Source: Paenibacillus plantarum
GTDB taxonomy: Bacteria > Bacillota > Bacilli > Paenibacillales > NBRC-103111
Direction: 5' to 3'
Assembly: GCF_013141695.1 (NCBI RefSeq)
Contig: NZ_WHNY01000040.1
Location: 124,001 to 188,000, forward strand
Length of the DNA stretch: 64,000 bases
Under the pieces are notes generated by a model, which was not told the DNA's origin, searched no databases, and worked only from the letters and a program-made list of their open reading frames with translations. Below are positions 24,764-32,967 of the stretch, one piece after another. The stretch's first letter is position 1. Each line of letters begins with the position of its first letter. The translations under genes were made by a program, and so were the position numbers.

Positions 24764-25809
24764 TTGCTCAATAAAAATTTGGCATAAAGCATCGGTGTTT
24801 CATAAGTACGATAAAAAGTCTTGTTCAAATTCAAATGTTTATATTGATACCGTTGATCTCGGCCATTCACTTCGATTAACCATATCGCACCTTGATGATC
24901 AATCCCTATATCCATTCCCACATCCGAGATCGATGGAATTTGTATACTCAAGCTTTCTGCGATTAGAATCGCTGCTTCTTCAACCTGTTTTCTTTTTACC
25001 ACAGGGTCAAAGCCGTTGCTTAGGAACAACTTTTCACAACGAACAGCCTCTCCACCCTTTGCCAAATTCGTGACATGGCGGCCAACAGCAGCGACCTTCC
25101 CAGCAATCCCCGTAACTCCCCATTGTCCTTTATCACCACGTTGTACCGATACCCTTAAGTCATAAGGGCGTCCTTCATACATGGAAAGTGGAATCGCTTT
25201 TTGAATCAAATAGCGTTGGCTATTAACTTTCCCATCTATAAAATCAATTGTTTGCTGTTGGGCAAGTTGCCTTGGTAATTGATTACTCCACCAGACTTGC
25301 CATACGCCATCTGGCATCGCAGCAACCTTTATTATCCCTTTCCCCACAGAGCTATTGGTAGGCTTTACAAAAAAAGAGTCCTCTCGGTTCATCGCTTTTA
25401 CCAGATTTTCACGTGAATACTTCACGGTATGAGGAAGAAATACAGAACTATTCGCACTCGCACGCAACAATCGATGTATATGAAGCTTATCATGTCTATT
25501 TTGACCATTAAAAACTTGGCTTATCTTGGCAATGGCTTTTAATTTCTTAAGCGAAGTTGGGGAAAGCGTCATCGCTCGATTGTGAATTACCTTTGGGATC
25601 GGCAACCGTTTCAATGTGTAATTCTTATTCTCAAAACACAAGCCCAGCGCTGACTTTGTATTTACATGCTTTAAGCACATGTAGAAAGGCGTCATTCCAA
25701 GCTCAACGGCCGCTTGATTATAGTAGTCGATATGCTCATATCCAGTTTGATTCCGAAGGATGCCGAGATAGGTTTTAAGATCTAGGAGTATGCCGATCAC
25801 ATTACTCAC
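24760..25809 (-). CDS. YheC/YheD family ATP-grasp protein (spore coat associated)
   Basis: 349 residues from GTG 25809 (AGGAGAGG upstream). Recognised by MTPFYMCLKH-like N terminus, IYNR-type HNRAMTLSPTSLKKLK, FVKPTNSSVGKGI (ATP-grasp lysine and glycine loop), YDLRVSVQRG and the C-terminal GMDIGIDHQGAIWLIEVNGRDQRYQY. The family is linked to the endospore coat in bacilli, and the ATP-grasp fold predicts a ligase reaction. Followed by a coupled 83-residue gene and a terminator. Confidence 0.88.
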   Translation of the reverse strand: MSNVIGILLDLKTYLGILRNQTGYEHIDYYNQAAVELGMTPFYMCLKHVNTKSALGLCFENKNYTLKRLPIPKVIHNRAMTLSPTSLKKLKAIAKISQVFNGQNRHDKLHIHRLLRASANSSVFLPHTVKYSRENLVKAMNREDSFFVKPTNSSVGKGIIKVAAMPDGVWQVWWSNQLPRQLAQQQTIDFIDGKVNSQRYLIQKAIPLSMYEGRPYDLRVSVQRGDKGQWGVTGIAGKVAAVGRHVTNLAKGGEAVRCEKLFLSNGFDPVVKRKQVEEAAILIAESLSIQIPSISDVGMDIGIDHQGAIWLIEVNGRDQRYQYKHLNLNKTFYRTYETPMLYAKFLLSK

Positions 25810-25987
25810 AATTACACCTCTCCTGCTTGGGTTCATCCTACTATTGTATGCAGAATTGGCATAAATGGTCCAAATTCAACGAAGGAAATCGTGAGAACGG
25901 GTTTATCACACTCGGAGTTTGACTCAATGGAAATGAAGTGCTACAATTCAAGCAAATTTGGATTCATATTGTCTGGAGGGGATGGTT

Positions 25988-26350
25988 GTGAACCCTTTAA
26001 CACGCAGATGCTGTTGGACAATCATGGTCTGGCTGATTCTCGGACTTTTCGTCTTCCCATTAACACCCCCAATATCCAATCATGCTGCAGCCGATACCGA
26101 TGTTCTCATTTCAGCCAGTACCACTCAGGTCTTGACTAGTCAACAGCAACCGCCTACTAAGGAAATCATTCATGTTTACGAAAATCAAATTCATTTGCAT
26201 GACCAGTTTCACAAGCACTATGAAATGACCGTTTTTGTTGTATTCATCGTTTTTTTGACAAATTTAATATGGAAAAAGCTGAAAGTTATTCTACTTGCTT
26301 TCCTCAAATTCACCTCACGTTATACGGGCCTCATTCCTTCTTACTCATAA
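25988..26350 (+). CDS. Unknown exported/membrane protein, GTG start
   Basis: 120 residues from GTG 25988, six bases after GGAGGGG. A signal-type helix (WTIMVWLILGLFVFPLTPP) with cleavage-like SNHAAAD, an external Ser/Thr/Gln-rich stretch, EIIHVYENQIHLHDQFHKHYE, then a second helix (MTVFVVFIVFLTNLIW) and a basic C-terminal tail KKLKVILLAFLKFTSRY. Topology: short external loop between two membrane segments. It is 39 bases upstream of the YitT gene in the same direction. Family not recognised. Confidence 0.6.
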   Translation: MNPLTRRCCWTIMVWLILGLFVFPLTPPISNHAAADTDVLISASTTQVLTSQQQPPTKEIIHVYENQIHLHDQFHKHYEMTVFVVFIVFLTNLIWKKLKVILLAFLKFTSRYTGLIPSYS

Positions 26351-26389
26351 GTAACGAAATTGAATGATTGAGGAAAAGAGGAAACTTTC

Positions 26390-27295
26390 ATGGCTAATTC
26401 ACAAGCTCAAGCTCAAGCAAATGCACATGCACATGCACAACATCAAAAATTGACACGATTGAAATTCGCACGCAGAATCCTTTTTATGATCATTGGTGCC
26501 GCGCTCGTATCCATTGGATTAGAAACTTTCTTAGTTCCAAACCATATTATTGATGGTGGTATTGTAGGGATTTCCATCATTGCATCACATTTATCTGGCT
26601 TCCCACTCGGTATATTTCTAGTTCTGCTCAACCTGCCTTTCGTCTTACTCGGATATAAGCAAATTGGCAAAACCTTTGCAATATCAACAACCTTCTCGGT
26701 TATTGTCATGTCGATTGGCACATCTTTACTTCACCCTGTTAAAGCCATCACCATGGATCCTTTGTTAGCTGCTGTATTCGGCGGGATTATCCTTGGGATT
26801 GGCGTCGGGCTCGTTATTCGATCAGGAGGATCGCTAGACGGCACGGAAATTGTAGCTATTTTATTTAGTAAAAAGAGTGCCTTTTCAGTAGGCGAAATTG
26901 TCATGTTCTTCAATCTGTTCATTCTTGCCAGCGCAGGCTTTGTCTTCGGTTGGGATCGTGCGATGTATTCTCTGATTGCCTATTTTATTGCTTATAAAAT
27001 GATTGATATCACGATTGAAGGTCTTGACCAATCCAAATCCGTTTGGATTATCAGCGATGAATATGTGAAAATTGGGGATTCCATTACAAATCGACTAGGT
27101 CGGGGAGTCACGTACCTCAATGGCGAAGGCGCTTTTACAGGTGATGACAAAAAGGTTATCTTCAGCGTCATCACACGGCTCGAAGAAGCGAAACTCAAAT
27201 CCATTGTCGACGACTTGGATCCCAAAGCCTTCCTAGCCATCGGGAATATCCATGATGTTAAGGGTGGACGCTTTAAGAAGAAAGATATTCATTAA
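26390..27295 (+). CDS. YitT family membrane protein (DUF161 plus DUF2179)
   Basis: 301 residues with five or six membrane helices: GAALVSIGLETFLVPNHIIDGGIVGISII is the classic YitT start, GGSLDGTEIVAILFSKK follows, and a cytoplasmic DUF2179 domain ends the protein (ITNRLGRGVTYLNGEGAF, VIFSVITRLEEAKL, DPKAFLAIGNIHDVKGG). The first 20 residues are an unusual Ala/Gln/His-rich tail (AQAQANAHAHAQHQ), perhaps metal-binding. Transport substrate of the family is not settled. Ends in a gap with dispersed repeats. Confidence 0.9.
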   Translation: MANSQAQAQANAHAHAQHQKLTRLKFARRILFMIIGAALVSIGLETFLVPNHIIDGGIVGISIIASHLSGFPLGIFLVLLNLPFVLLGYKQIGKTFAISTTFSVIVMSIGTSLLHPVKAITMDPLLAAVFGGIILGIGVGLVIRSGGSLDGTEIVAILFSKKSAFSVGEIVMFFNLFILASAGFVFGWDRAMYSLIAYFIAYKMIDITIEGLDQSKSVWIISDEYVKIGDSITNRLGRGVTYLNGEGAFTGDDKKVIFSVITRLEEAKLKSIVDDLDPKAFLAIGNIHDVKGGRFKKKDIH

Positions 27296-27409
27296 TCGGG
27301 GATTCGCTGCTAATTGTGCTTAGCGTTGGCGAATAACCTCTAACCAGAGTTTAAAAATTAGAGCGAAAAATCAGAGCGTAAACCTTTGAGCGCCACTTCC
27401 AGATGCACG

Positions 27410-27615
27410 TCGTAGCGAATAACTACATTTCATACAGCTAATTTCACACATATCTTGCGAAAATAACAAATAAATGGATTTCATGTAGCTAATTAGCCTC
27501 GATTTCTTCAAAAGCGTCGAAATTGGCATAATTAGCTGTAAGAAATCCATCTAATGTGTTTTTTCAGCTGGATGGAGTGAAATTAGCTGTATTTTTTCCA
27601 TTTAGTAGGGTGAAA
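27410..27615. repeat. Dispersed intergenic repeat, locus 2
   Basis: Between convergent yitT-like and Gfo/Idh/MocA genes: AATGGATTTCATGTAGCTAA (inverted), AATTAGCTGTAAGAAATCCA and GAAATTAGCTGTATTTTTTC then CATTTAG. Same units as at 13745 and 30384. The rest of this 417-base gap (27296-27409) shows no feature I can name. Confidence 0.75.
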
Positions 27616-27649
27616 TGGAAATGGAAGTAGACCTGCTACACACAGAAAA

Positions 27650-27683
27650 GCCAACAATCCCACACGTAGTGTGAATTGTTGGC
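27650..27683 (-). terminator. Bidirectional terminator between convergent genes
   Basis: GCCAACAAT pairs with ATTGTTGGC, with an inner CACAC/GTGTG stem; T-runs on both sides (minus strand continues TTTTCTG, plus TTTTTTATC). Confidence 0.85.
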
Positions 27684-27712
27684 TTTTTTATCATGCTTCG
27701 CAGTTACGCTGC

Positions 27713-28747
27713 TCAGCTCCAATACGAGCGCAGGTCGACCTTCTGGCCTCGCTTCGCACTGTCCAGCGCGCCCAATACCATCGCCATGCTCTTGATATTG
27801 TCGCGGCAGTCGGTCTCCGCGCGGCGGCCTTCGGCCAGCGCCGCGAACATCTCGTCCAAGCAGCCGGCATGGCCGCTGCGGCCAGACCAGTTCACGTCCG
27901 CGTCCACGCGCGTGAACTCGCGAAGGAACTTGCCGTCTTGCGTGCCGGCAGCGACAACCTCCGCGTACGGAGCTCCCGCTCCGTCCCACAGAGCGGTGCC
28001 CTGCTCGCCCGTCACGCGCCAATCCGCCTCCCAGGAGGTTGGCGCACCTTCCGCGCACCAGGAGCCGCGGTAGCAGAACACAGAGCCGTCTGACATCTCG
28101 TAGATGCAGATCGCGGAGGCATTCCCGGCATACCAGGAGCCGGGAGGGTTAAATTCTTGGCAGTACACCGAAACGGGGTCTGCCCCTGTAAGAAAACGAG
28201 CCTGATCAAACGTGTGGATCGCCATATCTAGAATGAGCGGACTTTCCATCGCATCGCGAAAGCCCCCAAAATGCGGCCCCAGAAAGAAGTCCGCACCAAC
28301 ATAACCTACACGACCAATCGTTCCGGATTGGATCAGCTCGCGAAAGGCGCGAATATTCGCGTCATACCGCCGATTTTGCATAACAGCCAATGACTTTCCT
28401 GCTTCATCTGTTATCAGGATAAGCTCCCTAGCCTCGTCCATCGTAGCTGCCATCGGTTTCTCCCCGAGCACATCACACCCATTGCGAAGCGCAGTGCTTG
28501 CAACTTGGAAGTGACTCGCTGGGATCGTAATATCCAGTACCAGATTGGCCTCATTGTCACGAATAGCTGCTTCAACATCCGTATACACACCACAAGATAG
28601 CCCATGACGCTCCGCCATCGCTTGCGCGAACTCCGTTTTAATATCAACAAGTGCTACAATTTCGCACTCATGTCTTTGTTTCATGTTTTCAACCCATACA
28701 TTGGCCATACCACCACACCCAACAATAACCACGCGATAGCTACTCAT
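27713..28747 (-). CDS. Gfo/Idh/MocA family oxidoreductase with G+C-rich 3' part
   Basis: 344 residues. Rossmann motif VVIVGCGGMANVWVENM, EKPMAATMDEARELI with the catalytic lysine, RYDANIRAFRELI, and ILDMAIHTFDQARFLTG with the active-site histidine. Substrate unknown. The 3' part (27720-28110) is much richer in G+C than the 5' part: the line 27841-27900 is 41/60 G+C against 31/60 at 28561-28620. The start MSSYRV has TGGAGGT upstream. Third member of this superfamily in the window but unlinked to the other two. Confidence 0.88.
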   Translation of the reverse strand: MSSYRVVIVGCGGMANVWVENMKQRHECEIVALVDIKTEFAQAMAERHGLSCGVYTDVEAAIRDNEANLVLDITIPASHFQVASTALRNGCDVLGEKPMAATMDEARELILITDEAGKSLAVMQNRRYDANIRAFRELIQSGTIGRVGYVGADFFLGPHFGGFRDAMESPLILDMAIHTFDQARFLTGADPVSVYCQEFNPPGSWYAGNASAICIYEMSDGSVFCYRGSWCAEGAPTSWEADWRVTGEQGTALWDGAGAPYAEVVAAGTQDGKFLREFTRVDADVNWSGRSGHAGCLDEMFAALAEGRRAETDCRDNIKSMAMVLGALDSAKRGQKVDLRSYWS

Positions 28748-28894
28748 CGATAAATGACCTCCAACAGCCTTTACTAGCGTGTCTCCACACCGCTTATATC
28801 TGCTATTCTACCTCTTTTATCATGTCAACGCGCTATCCAATCTTGTCATAAAACAATGCAATTCTGCACTCTGAAAGCGCATACGAACAAGCAG

Positions 28895-29158
28895 TTAACA
28901 AAAGATCCGAAATAAATCAAAAATAAAATGCATAGCCTCTTCCTCATCTTTTCCTCTCGTGAGTAAACGCAGTGTAGTACCTGCCTTGATGGGGACTAGC
29001 AGCATGCCTAATACACTTTTCACATCAACCTTATGATGCTTATCATCAAACTGAAAGTCGAGCGTGACATCTGAAATAAAATGAGATGATTTCACAGAAA
29101 TACCAGATAAATCGCTTCGCTCTAAATCTTTTGTAATCTTAAATTCATGTACGCGCAT
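28895..29158 (-). CDS. HPr/Crh-like protein lacking the active-site histidine
   Basis: 87 residues from ATG 29158 (AAGGAAG nine bases upstream), the normal HPr length. The second half aligns well with HPr: DVKSVLGMLL matches the regulatory Ser46 region, then IKAGTTLRLLTRGKDEEEAMHFIFDLF. The segment where HPr has HARP and Crh has QARP reads DLERSDLSGI, so there is no histidine for the PTS. It should not carry phosphate for sugar uptake but might be phosphorylated on Ser48 by HPr kinase, as Crh is. Single gene. Family assignment is from memory of the fold pattern. Confidence 0.72.
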   Translation of the reverse strand: MRVHEFKITKDLERSDLSGISVKSSHFISDVTLDFQFDDKHHKVDVKSVLGMLLVPIKAGTTLRLLTRGKDEEEAMHFIFDLFRIFC

Positions 29159-29254
29159 GCCACTCGACTTCCTTTCCAAGACATTTGGAGGTTTGTGATT
29201 TCTCATTATGTGTGGTATTATACAAAGATATTTGTGAAAAGTGAAGTGTTGAAT

Positions 29255-29317
29255 ATGCCATTTATTGATAGTTTACTAGATTTATTTAAAAATATCAGCC
29301 CAATCCCCCGACCTTAG
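29255..29317 (+). other. Possible 20-codon leader ORF ahead of the cation transporter
   Basis: ATG at 29255 (in frame with a GTG at 29234) encodes MPFIDSLLDLFKNISPIPRP and stops at a TAG inside the hairpin at 29304. It has only a poor ribosome site (GAAGTG). Placement just before an attenuator-like hairpin is suggestive of a leader peptide, but coding is unproven. Confidence 0.3.
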
Positions 29318-29334
29318 GTCGAGGGATTTTTTTT
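29304..29334 (+). promoter_or_regulatory. Attenuator-like terminator in the cation transporter leader
   Basis: CCCCGACCTTAGGTCGAGGG forms a tight hairpin followed by eight Ts on the plus strand, 36 bases before the ribosome site region of the CDF gene. No plus-strand gene ends here, so it is a terminator in a 5' leader: transcription attenuation is the natural reading. Confidence 0.55.
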
Positions 29335-29369
29335 CCTTCGGGAAACACTTCTGCAGGAGGTCATCATTC

Positions 29370-30260
29370 ATGCACGTCGACAACAAGTCATCGGTTTGGG
29401 CCATTTGGCTCTCCCTCATCAGTAACATTTTATTAACGATTATCAAAATTATTATCGGTCTTATCTTTAACAGTGAAGTACTCATGGCAGACGGCGTCCA
29501 TAACGCAGGGGACATTATTGCAACCATTGCCGCACTAAGTGCCATGCGGATTTCCAAACTCCCAGCGGATGACGATCATCCCTATGGCCACGGCAAAGCA
29601 GAGGTTCTTGGCTCGGGATTCGTTGCATTCATTCTTGTAACAGCTGCACTTTATATCGGATACCATGCAGTAGCGGCTTTATTCCATGAACCGAGTGCTC
29701 CAAGTCTAATCGCCTTAATCGCTTCAGCAGTTTCTGTGGTATGGAAATATCTTCTGTATGTATACACCATGCGGATCGGACGTAGTACGAACAGCAAAAG
29801 CTTAATTGCGACAGCTCATGATCATATAGCCGATGTGTATGCTTCGCTTGCAGCTGTTGTAGGGATTGGCTTAGCTTTCATTGGCAAAGCTTATGACATT
29901 TACTGGTTAGCCTATGGCGATGCAGCGGCGGGAGTTATTGTATCTCTCCTAGTTTTGAAACTAGGCATCGAAATGGCCAAAGAATCCTTTGATATTCTCA
30001 TGGAAAAAACCGTCGATCAACACATGCTTTCGCAATATACGGCGTTGATCGAAGCGGTTCCTGGTGTAAAACGTATTGATCGTGTTCGTGCGAGAGAGCA
30101 CGGACATTATATTCTAGTAGACGCTCGAATTTCAGTTCCTGGCGAACTGACCATCCAACAAGGGCATGACATCTCACGTATCATCAAGAAATCCATCATG
30201 GATCAGCATAGTGACGTAGATGAAGTTCTGATCCATTTGAATCCATGGTACGAAAACTAA
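29370..30260 (+). CDS. Cation diffusion facilitator family metal exporter
   Basis: 296 residues, six membrane segments. Family marks: MADGVHNAGDIIAT in TM2, DDDHPYGHGKAEVLG after it, and TAHDHIADVYAS in TM5, then a cytoplasmic domain with VPGVKRIDRVRAREHGHYILVDARISV. The DxxxD in TM5 (DHIAD) resembles the manganese-type branch (MneP/MneS of bacilli), but metal choice cannot be fixed from sequence. GCAGGAGG lies upstream of the ATG. Preceded by an attenuator-like hairpin and followed by a terminator. Confidence 0.9.
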   Translation: MHVDNKSSVWAIWLSLISNILLTIIKIIIGLIFNSEVLMADGVHNAGDIIATIAALSAMRISKLPADDDHPYGHGKAEVLGSGFVAFILVTAALYIGYHAVAALFHEPSAPSLIALIASAVSVVWKYLLYVYTMRIGRSTNSKSLIATAHDHIADVYASLAAVVGIGLAFIGKAYDIYWLAYGDAAAGVIVSLLVLKLGIEMAKESFDILMEKTVDQHMLSQYTALIEAVPGVKRIDRVRAREHGHYILVDARISVPGELTIQQGHDISRIIKKSIMDQHSDVDEVLIHLNPWYEN

Positions 30261-30354
30261 TCTCGTTGTTCAGAATGAGCAGGCGGGAGACAGACTAAGG
30301 ACGTGTACATGCGACGTGGGCTCGTGATCCCACCTTTCACCGGTGTTAGTGGAG

Positions 30355-30380
30355 TTTCGAGGGGCAGTCGCCTCTCGAAA
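30355..30380 (+). terminator. Terminator after the cation transporter
   Basis: TTTCGAGGGGC pairs with GCCTCTCGAAA and leads to TTTCTATT. It is 95 bases after the stop codon; the 30261-30354 sequence has a small GTGGG/CCCAC hairpin but nothing else I can assign. Confidence 0.75.
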
Positions 30381-30383
30381 TTT

Positions 30384-30590
30384 CTATTAACTGTAAAATG
30401 TACAGCTATTTATGCAAAATCCCCCCGATAACTCGATTTAACTGTAAAATATGATGTTAAAACTGCCTATTTTATTCAAATCGACCAAATGGTTAAATTT
30501 AACTGTAGGTTTTCCATTTATTCTGTTTTTGATCGCAAATTCAAAGAATTTAACTACATAAAATCCATCTATTTGCCTAGAACAAAGGAG
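30384..30590. repeat. Dispersed intergenic repeat, locus 3
   Basis: ATTAACTGTAAAATGTACAG, TTTAACTGTAAAATATGATG, AATTTAACTGTAGGTTTTCC (then ATTTATT) and AATTTAACTACATAAAATCC (then ATCTATTTG) recur in the gap between convergent cation transporter and thrS. Same family as 13745 and 27410. Confidence 0.75.
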
Positions 30591-30662
30591 ATTTACGCAA
30601 CCTCCATCCGACCAACTAACCAACTAACCATACTGACTCAGCAATAAGTACTTCATTCGACC

Positions 30663-32582
30663 TTACTGCTTCGCTGCAATCTCTGACTTGATTTGCTCCT
30701 TAATCTCCGGCAGTGATCTTATTCCAAGATCACCCTCTCCCCGTTTTCTGATGGAGACACTGCCGGAGATTTGTTCTTTTTCACCAAGGATGAACATGTA
30801 CATGACTTTGTCTAGCTGGGCTTCGCGAATTTTATATCCTAATTTCTCAGCCCGCGCATCCACTTCTACGCGTATGCCTGCCTCTTCAAGCGATTTTTTC
30901 ACTTGGAAAGCATAGTCCACATAGCGATCAGAAACTGGCAGCAGTTTCACTTGGACAGGTGCCAGCCACAACGGGAAAGCTCCAGCATAATGCTCCGTTA
31001 AAATCCCGATGAAACGGTCAATCGAACCATATACGGCTCGATGAATGACGACTGGCCGATGCTTGAGACTATCATCCCCGATATACGTTAAATCGAACTT
31101 TTCGGGCATTTGGAAATCCAATTGGATCGTTCCGCACTGCCAGCTCCGCTTCAAAGCATCGAGGATGTGAAAATCGATTTTGGGCCCATAGAAAGCGCCA
31201 TCCCCCTCATTAATGCGGTACGCGATCCCTCTTTTATCCAAAACATGCTGCAACGATTTCTCCGCTTGATCCCAGAGCTCACTTGAACCCATATAATCAT
31301 CTGGTCTAGTCGAAAGCTCAATCCGATATTCGAAACCAAACACGTGATAGACATGCGAGATCAGCTCAATGACTCGGCCGATTTCATCCTCAATTTGTTC
31401 TGGCAAAACGAAGAGATGGGCATCATCCTGACAAAAAGTGCGCACACGCATCATCCCATTCAGCGCTCCCGAAAACTCATGACGATGGACCTGACCAAAT
31501 TCCGCAAGGCGAATCGGTAATTCCCTGTAGGAGTGTAGGTGTAGGCTATTTTTATAAATCAACATGTGGCCTGGGCAATTCATCGGTTTCAGCGCAAACT
31601 TCGTATCATCTACATTCGTAAAGTACATATTGTCTTTATAATGATCCCAATGCCCTGATTCCTCCCACATGCGATTATTCATCATCAGAGGTGTGCGCAC
31701 TTCGTCATATTCTCTAAGGCGCTGCAGTTCTCGAGCGAAGTTCTCAAGTTCGTTGCGCAGAATCATCCCCTTCGGCAAATAAAAAGGCATACCCGGCGCT
31801 TCTTCCGAGAACATAAAGAGTTCAAGCTCTTTCCCAAGCTTACGATGGTCACGTTTCTTCGCTTCTTCGAGTCTATGAAGATGGTCATCGAGCTGCGCTT
31901 TTTTCAGAAATGCTGTGCCATAAATCCGTTGCAACATAGAGTTCTTCGCATCACCACGCCAATACGCCCCTGCTACATGGAGCAGTTTAAAAGCTTTAAT
32001 CCGTCCAGTTGAAGGGAGATGAGGACCTCGGCATAGGTCGAAGAATTCCCCTTGGTCATAGATCGAAATCAGCACGTCCGCTGGCAAATCTCGGATAAGC
32101 TCAAGTTTATAGGACTCATTTAACTTTGCAAAAATGTCCAATGCTTCCTCTCGGCCGACGACTCGTCTAGTAATCGGAATGTTCTCCTGAATGATTTGAC
32201 TCATCACGTCTTCAATCGCTCTTAGATCATCACTTGATAATGGTTTCTCAATATCGATATCATAGTAGAAACCATCCTGAATAACAGGTCCAATACCAAG
32301 CTTAATGGCCTGAACGCCATAGATACGTTTAAGTGCTTGTGCTAGTACATGTGCTGTGGTATGACGATAAACCTCTAACCCCTGCTCACTTTCCAAAGTG
32401 ACGATTTCGATGTGGCTATCCGCTTCAATTTGTTGCTGTAAATCGGCCAATTGGCCGTTCATTTTGCCCGCGATGGCTTGCTTTCTCAGCCCTACACTAA
32501 TCGATTCAGCAACTTGTTCAATCGTCGTGCCTTGTACGTACCTCCTACTAGTTCCATCTGGCAAAATTACTTCAATATCCAT
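30663..32582 (-). CDS. thrS: Threonyl-tRNA synthetase
   Basis: 639 residues from ATG 32582 (AGGAGGAAGG upstream). TGS domain (about 1-63, MDIEVILPDGTSRRYVQGTTIEQVAESI), editing domain with the HTTAHVLAQALKR and FYYDID motifs, catalytic class II core (MNCPGHM, HRHEFSGALNGMMRVRTFCQDDAH, HRAVYGSIDRFIGIL) and anticodon-binding domain (LPVSDRYVDYAFQVKKSLEEAGIRVEVDAR). The longer frame upstream crosses the T-box leader and is not coding. Controlled by the T-box upstream. Confidence 0.97.
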   Translation of the reverse strand: MDIEVILPDGTSRRYVQGTTIEQVAESISVGLRKQAIAGKMNGQLADLQQQIEADSHIEIVTLESEQGLEVYRHTTAHVLAQALKRIYGVQAIKLGIGPVIQDGFYYDIDIEKPLSSDDLRAIEDVMSQIIQENIPITRRVVGREEALDIFAKLNESYKLELIRDLPADVLISIYDQGEFFDLCRGPHLPSTGRIKAFKLLHVAGAYWRGDAKNSMLQRIYGTAFLKKAQLDDHLHRLEEAKKRDHRKLGKELELFMFSEEAPGMPFYLPKGMILRNELENFARELQRLREYDEVRTPLMMNNRMWEESGHWDHYKDNMYFTNVDDTKFALKPMNCPGHMLIYKNSLHLHSYRELPIRLAEFGQVHRHEFSGALNGMMRVRTFCQDDAHLFVLPEQIEDEIGRVIELISHVYHVFGFEYRIELSTRPDDYMGSSELWDQAEKSLQHVLDKRGIAYRINEGDGAFYGPKIDFHILDALKRSWQCGTIQLDFQMPEKFDLTYIGDDSLKHRPVVIHRAVYGSIDRFIGILTEHYAGAFPLWLAPVQVKLLPVSDRYVDYAFQVKKSLEEAGIRVEVDARAEKLGYKIREAQLDKVMYMFILGEKEQISGSVSIRKRGEGDLGIRSLPEIKEQIKSEIAAKQ

Positions 32583-32599
32583 GCCTTCCTTCCTCCTTT

Positions 32600-32870
32600 T
32601 CCTTATTTTTGTGAACGCAAAAAAACGCATCTCTCCCAGAAAGGGACGAGTGCGTTCAGCTCGTGGTTCCACCCTAATTCGACTCCCATCGTGCAAGTCC
32701 TTATTAGTATCCGGTAGCGAGGATAAATCGGTGTCACTTATTTCCATGCGTTACTTCGCAGTGGGTTCAGCGTCACAGCTACAAAGGGGTAATTTTCAAC
32801 CGGCAACAGGAGAAGATTTCAGCTAGTACTTCTCTCTCTGGGCAGTTCGTGATGAAAATCATGTCTTTGA
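32600..32870 (-). promoter_or_regulatory. T-box leader (tRNA-Thr sensing) of thrS
   Basis: On the minus strand the leader holds an AGAAGTACTAGCTGA stem I-type segment, the highly conserved T-box sequence AGGGTGGAACCACGAG (32660-32675) and then a terminator, in that order, right before thrS. The antiterminator and terminator share sequence, the usual T-box logic: uncharged tRNA allows read-through. Threonine specificity is inferred from the gene; ACC and ACT candidates for the specifier are visible but not proven. Confidence 0.92.
32619..32657 (-). terminator. Regulated terminator of the thrS T-box
   Basis: On the minus strand AACGCACTCGTCCC pairs with GGGAGAGATGCGTT and is followed by TTTTTTGCG, 37 bases before the thrS start. 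Confidence 0.85.
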
Positions 32871-32967
32871 TCATAACTTCATATGTGATTATGGAACTCA
32901 TAATACCTACTCAAGCAGGTCAACGTCAAGGGGCATCCGAGGATAAAATAATTATAGCCATTCTCTC

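Noticed and set aside
27671..28093. Plus-strand frames opposite the Gfo/Idh/MocA gene
   Set aside because: They overlap a fully motif-bearing oxidoreductase and arise from the G+C-rich block.
30261..30354. Structured RNA after the cation transporter
   Set aside because: A small GTGGG/CCCAC hairpin is visible but nothing matches a known class, and it can be chance.
32583..32747. N-terminal extension of thrS
   Set aside because: It would be translated from the T-box antiterminator and terminator; the TGS domain begins at ATG 32582 with a strong ribosome site.
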